From positions 1-5,162 of the forward strand of contig DIZR01000084.1 in the NCBI GenBank assembly GCA_002429425.1: a DNA stretch of 5,162 nucleotides, in the 5' to 3' direction. This document shows positions 4,212 to 5,162 of the stretch, piece after piece. The DNA comes from Patescibacteria group bacterium UBA6023 (GTDB lineage Bacteria > Patescibacteriota > Minisyncoccia > Phycocordibacterales > UBA6899). Made by a program: the position numbers and the translations under genes. How positions within the stretch are numbered: the stretch's first letter is position 1; each line of letters opens with the position of its first letter. The notes below the pieces were generated by a model. It searched no databases and was not told where the DNA came from. It saw nothing but the letters and a program-made list of their open reading frames with translations.

Positions 4212-5084
4212 CTATTTCATTGCTGCTTCTCCTGTCACACGGGCATCCTTCAAACTATTTGCGATAATTTCGAAAATATTCGGGATACCAAGTCCTGCTG
4301 CGATCGTTGCTTGTGTCGTCACAGAAGCAGAGCTCGTTGCGACATTTTCTCTTCCTGCTTTATTTTCCGCAGCAAGGGCACGAGCAATATCGGACTGAAT
4401 CGACGCGCGCGATGCGTGCTCCTTCATAAAAATATGATACCACGGATACGCCACCTGAACTTTTCCTTGTGCATCGACAGATACATGCGTCGAAAGTGTC
4501 GTATTAATAAACCCAAAGAGCTCTGCGGGTTCGTTATACGTGACACTCACTTTTCCATCTTTGACCTCAACATCCTTCAGTGCGCTATCTGTCTTTGCCT
4601 TGTGTGATACGAAGTGTTCAAAATCTACGGAGGAATGTACTTTCGCAGCGGTATCGATGCTTTCATCACTAGCACCATGCGCCGGCGCATTCTCATCCTT
4701 CATCAAAGACGCTACGTCAATATGTAGTACTGCAGTCTCAAGTCCCGGCATCGCATGCTCATCAGCATGCATCTTCGCGTTTTCTATCCCGCGTTCCTGT
4801 TCTTGCGTGCTGGTACCCTCGCTCTTCTCTTCTGTCATTCTTGTACCCGCCTGCATTCCGTCTTCCATTTTTACACTATTATCACCCTTTATTATGTTCT
4901 CATCTGACTTAGCGGTAACCGAATAACCCGCCTTCACCGAAGGAGTCTCTGTGTCACCGGCCTTTACCTCACCGACACCACTTACTGAAACCTCCGCTTG
5001 TGCAAGTGATGCAAAGGAAAATAATGCAGAAGCTAATAAAAATGTGATTGAAACTGTTGCTACTTCATATTTGTAATATTTCAT
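4212..5084 (-). CDS. Secreted hypothetical protein with signal peptide and a conserved-looking LFGF/YPWY domain
   Basis: This is a 290-residue exported protein. Residues 1-30 form a signal peptide: a short charged start, a hydrophobic core at about 9-26, and cleavage after AQA (28-30). Residues 31-150 are polar, rich in Glu, Lys, Ser and Thr, and probably disordered. Residues about 153-222 form a compact domain beginning DFEHFVSHKAKTD, with alternating beta-like segments (VEVKDGKVSVTY), LFGF at 189-192 and YPWY at 213-216. I recall similar domains in secreted hypothetical proteins of Patescibacteria, but cannot name a family or function. The tail (235-290) is Ala-rich. No lipobox, sortase signal or second membrane span is visible, so the mature protein is probably released or loosely attached. 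A TAG two codons upstream fixes the start. A terminator follows closely, so it is likely a single-gene unit. Confidence 0.85.
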   Translation of the reverse strand: MKYYKYEVATVSITFLLASALFSFASLAQAEVSVSGVGEVKAGDTETPSVKAGYSVTAKSDENIIKGDNSVKMEDGMQAGTRMTEEKSEGTSTQEQERGIENAKMHADEHAMPGLETAVLHIDVASLMKDENAPAHGASDESIDTAAKVHSSVDFEHFVSHKAKTDSALKDVEVKDGKVSVTYNEPAELFGFINTTLSTHVSVDAQGKVQVAYPWYHIFMKEHASRASIQSDIARALAAENKAGRENVATSSASVTTQATIAAGLGIPNIFEIIANSLKDARVTGEAAMK

Positions 5085-5092
5085 ATCCTACA

Positions 5093-5123
5093 ATCATAAC
5101 ATAAGGCTTCCAACAAGTGTCTA
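5093..5123 (-). promoter_or_regulatory. Promoter of the secreted-protein gene
   Basis: TAGACA (5123-5118, five of six) and TATGAT (5098-5093, five of six) are separated by 19 bases, a little long. The -10 ends eight bases before the ATG at 5084, so the transcript would begin about two bases before the start codon. AGGA lies just one base before the ATG and cannot act as a normal Shine-Dalgarno. Confidence 0.5.
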
Positions 5124-5137
5124 TTGGGTTACATAAA

Positions 5138-5162
5138 ATTGTCAAGGTCTGACCTTGACAAT
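5138..5162. terminator. 25-bp perfect palindrome at the window edge, probably a terminator hairpin
   Basis: The arms ATTGTCAAGGTC (5138-5149) and GACCTTGACAAT (5151-5162) are exactly complementary around a single T. As RNA it would fold into a stem of about ten pairs with a 5-base loop. On the minus strand it is followed by TTTTATG, fitting the terminator of a gene beyond the right edge. The palindrome may extend past the window. It also lies only about 15 bases upstream of the -35 box of the secreted-protein gene, so an operator or a dispersed palindromic repeat is an alternative. Confidence 0.5.

Noticed and set aside
1..5162. CRISPR array, insertion sequence, restriction or toxin-antitoxin system
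   Set aside because: No regularly spaced repeats, transposase, nuclease or small toxin/antitoxin frames are seen. The genes present are explained by other families.

Overview
The window most likely comes from a Patescibacteria (Candidate Phyla Radiation) genome, probably Parcubacteria-like. This is inferred from three things. There is a compact PIF1/RecD-like helicase with a C-terminal HTH_40-type domain, closely resembling helicases I associate with these genomes. There are lineage-specific secreted proteins. There is a CCA-less tRNA-Gln whose features fit the transamidation route. Reading frames are consistent with genetic code 11. No database search was possible, so the taxonomy is inference.

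Layout, left to right. Bases 1-233 (minus) hold the N-terminal part of a membrane-anchored or secreted protein that runs off the left edge. Bases 234-497 contain a strong bidirectional hairpin terminator, a 16-bp palindrome, a possible 47-residue ORF and a structured-looking intergenic stretch. Bases 498-1664 (minus) encode a 388-residue protein whose C-terminal half resembles the Bud32/lipopolysaccharide-kinase fold but lacks the catalytic residues. Bases 1665-1906 are non-coding, with tRNA T-arm-like repeats and a hairpin behind the tRNA. Bases 1907-1977 (minus) are tRNA-Gln(CUG), with a good promoter about 50 bases upstream. Bases 2074-2433 (plus) encode a TfoX N-terminal-domain protein. 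Its tail overlaps by 36 bp the tail of the convergent 557-residue helicase at 2398-4071 (minus). A bidirectional terminator at 4167-4197 separates the helicase from a secreted 290-residue protein at 4212-5084 (minus). A 25-bp palindrome ends the window.

The four larger minus-strand genes do not look like one operon. Each has a -10-like hexamer 6-11 bases before its start codon, and none has a well-spaced Shine-Dalgarno site, which points to leaderless or nearly leaderless transcripts. The only plus-strand gene has a longer leader and a purine-rich RBS. I see no canonical defence system, CRISPR array or transposon. The less explained items are the kinase-like protein, the T-arm-like repeats near the tRNA, the shared segment in two intergenic regions, and the repeated leaderless promoter layout.
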